Assembly: GCA_020346325.1 (NCBI GenBank)
Contig: CP070782.1
Coordinates: 3,438,492-3,482,694, forward strand
Source: Phycisphaerales bacterium
GTDB taxonomy: Bacteria > Planctomycetota > Phycisphaerae > Sedimentisphaerales > Anaerobacaceae
DNA length: 44,203 bases
Direction of reading: 5' to 3'
The notes under the pieces are model-generated. The model saw only the letters and a list, made by a program, of their open reading frames with translations. It was not told where the DNA came from and searched no databases. Within the stretch, counting starts at the first letter, position 1, and each line of letters starts with the position of its first letter. The position numbers were made by a program, and so were the translations under genes. Below, piece by piece: positions 43,686 through 44,203 of the stretch.

Positions 43686-44203
43686 CTACTCGTATCGTAA
43701 TGCTACCATCGGATTGGTCTTGGCCGCGCGGCGAGCCGGGAGCCAGCACGCTGCGAGCGTGATGGTGGCGATCGCCAATGCCGCACCGACGTAGGTCAGG
43801 GCATTCGACGCAGCGGGGCCGGACAAGAAGAACTTGTCCCACTTCTGGATCATCGAGAGTTGGCTGGTCAACAATTGGACCCCGGCCCAGCTTAACCCCA
43901 AGCCCAGAACCAGGCCGATGACCAGCAGCAGGGCCCCCCGGAGCAGAACCGGCATCAGGACGTGACGGTCCTGCGCTCCCAGGGCGATGCGGATACCAAT
44001 ATCGCGCGTTCGCTGCCGGACTGCATAGGCTATCACAGCATAGATACCGGTGGCCGACAAGAACAAGCCGACCAGCGCGAAGCTGTTGAGGATGCCCGTC
44101 AGAATCCGTTGCGGCAGGAGCAGACCCCAGACACGCTCAGCCACCGTGCGAATGTCACAAGGCGGCGCTGGCTGGATCGTTGCTGCCTCCTTGCGGATGG
44201 TCG
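43686..44203 (-). CDS. ADOP-type ABC transporter permease 4, C-terminal part (runs off window)
   Basis: The frame is open to the right-hand edge, so this is the last 171 or so codons of a fourth permease. The visible part starts in the linker before the C-terminal FtsX domain (APPCDIRTVAERVWG) and includes helices at about 35-60, 85-110 and 135-155 of the fragment. The cytoplasmic motif RDIGIRIALGAQ is present, and the fragment ends DPMVALRYE with its lysine-rich variant AAKTNPMVALRYE. GTG 44144 could be read as a start but lies in the middle of the conserved linker, so it is not one. It is followed after 9 nt by permease 3. Confidence 0.87.
   Translation of the reverse strand, partial: TIRKEAATIQPAPPCDIRTVAERVWGLLLPQRILTGILNSFALVGLFLSATGIYAVIAYAVRQRTRDIGIRIALGAQDRHVLMPVLLRGALLLVIGLVLGLGLSWAGVQLLTSQLSMIQKWDKFFLSGPAASNALTYVGAALAIATITLAACWLPARRAAKTNPMVALRYE

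Noticed and set aside
43686-44144. A complete 152-residue FtsX-type protein starting at GTG 44144
   Set aside because: The frame continues upstream without a stop to the window edge and carries the conserved linker of the family, so it is the tail of a full-length permease.
1-44203. CRISPR arrays, insertion sequences, integrases, phage genes
   Set aside because: No repeat-spacer periodicity, transposase, integrase or terminal inverted repeat pair was found by reading both strands.

Overview
The window is about 60% GC and densely coded. It looks like a chromosomal segment of a Gram-negative-type, polysaccharide-degrading bacterium. Secreted Tat-type oxidoreductases, a DUF1080 protein, a heparinase II/III protein, a large MoxR/DUF58/BatA/VWA operon and tandem ADOP-type permeases together suggest Planctomycetota (Phycisphaerae-like). 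Verrucomicrobiota, Acidobacteriota or a related candidate phylum cannot be excluded without a marker gene. I see no phage, insertion sequence, CRISPR array, rRNA or credible tRNA.

Region A (about 307-12263) is a carbohydrate catabolism cluster. It holds a Tat-exported aldo/keto reductase, a heparinase II/III-like protein on the opposite strand, a DUF1080 (3-keto-glycoside hydrolase-like) protein, a Tat-type Gfo/Idh/MocA oxidoreductase, a GH2 glycosidase, a GH43 lipoprotein and a GH127 beta-L-arabinofuranosidase. The last two are translationally coupled. The set fits extracytoplasmic breakdown of arabinose- and uronate-decorated plant or algal glycans, partly by an oxidative 3-keto route. No SusC/D pair, transporter or regulator is present.

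Region B (12283-18253, minus strand) is a tight five-gene operon, transcribed in this order: exported SH3b protein, M48 metalloprotease, CHASE2-class III adenylate cyclase, MBL-fold hydrolase, and MscS channel with a C-terminal cyclic-nucleotide-binding domain. Key residues are intact in the cyclase and in the nucleotide-binding cassette. It therefore reads as a self-contained module in which an envelope signal makes cAMP, cAMP gates a mechanosensitive channel, and the MBL enzyme may destroy the messenger. This is the best candidate for an under-described system. A divergent gene for an exported TPR-SRPBCC fusion (18462-19580) lies next to it.

Region C (19629-34127, minus strand) is an eight-gene operon: TPR/HExxH protein, DUF4159, MoxR ATPase, DUF58, BatA-like VWA protein, a giant coiled-coil membrane protein, a second membrane VWA protein, and a caspase-fold protein that lacks its catalytic cysteine but has an EF-hand loop. 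Most junctions are 1-4 nt stop/start overlaps. This is an elaborated form of the MoxR-VWA (Bat) chaperone operon.

Region D (34496-44203, minus strand, running off the window) has four tandem ADOP/MacB-like permeases without any ATPase gene, followed by a TolC-like outer-membrane lipoprotein. The permease genes are joined by a recurring junction in which the TAG stop is embedded in the ribosome-binding site.
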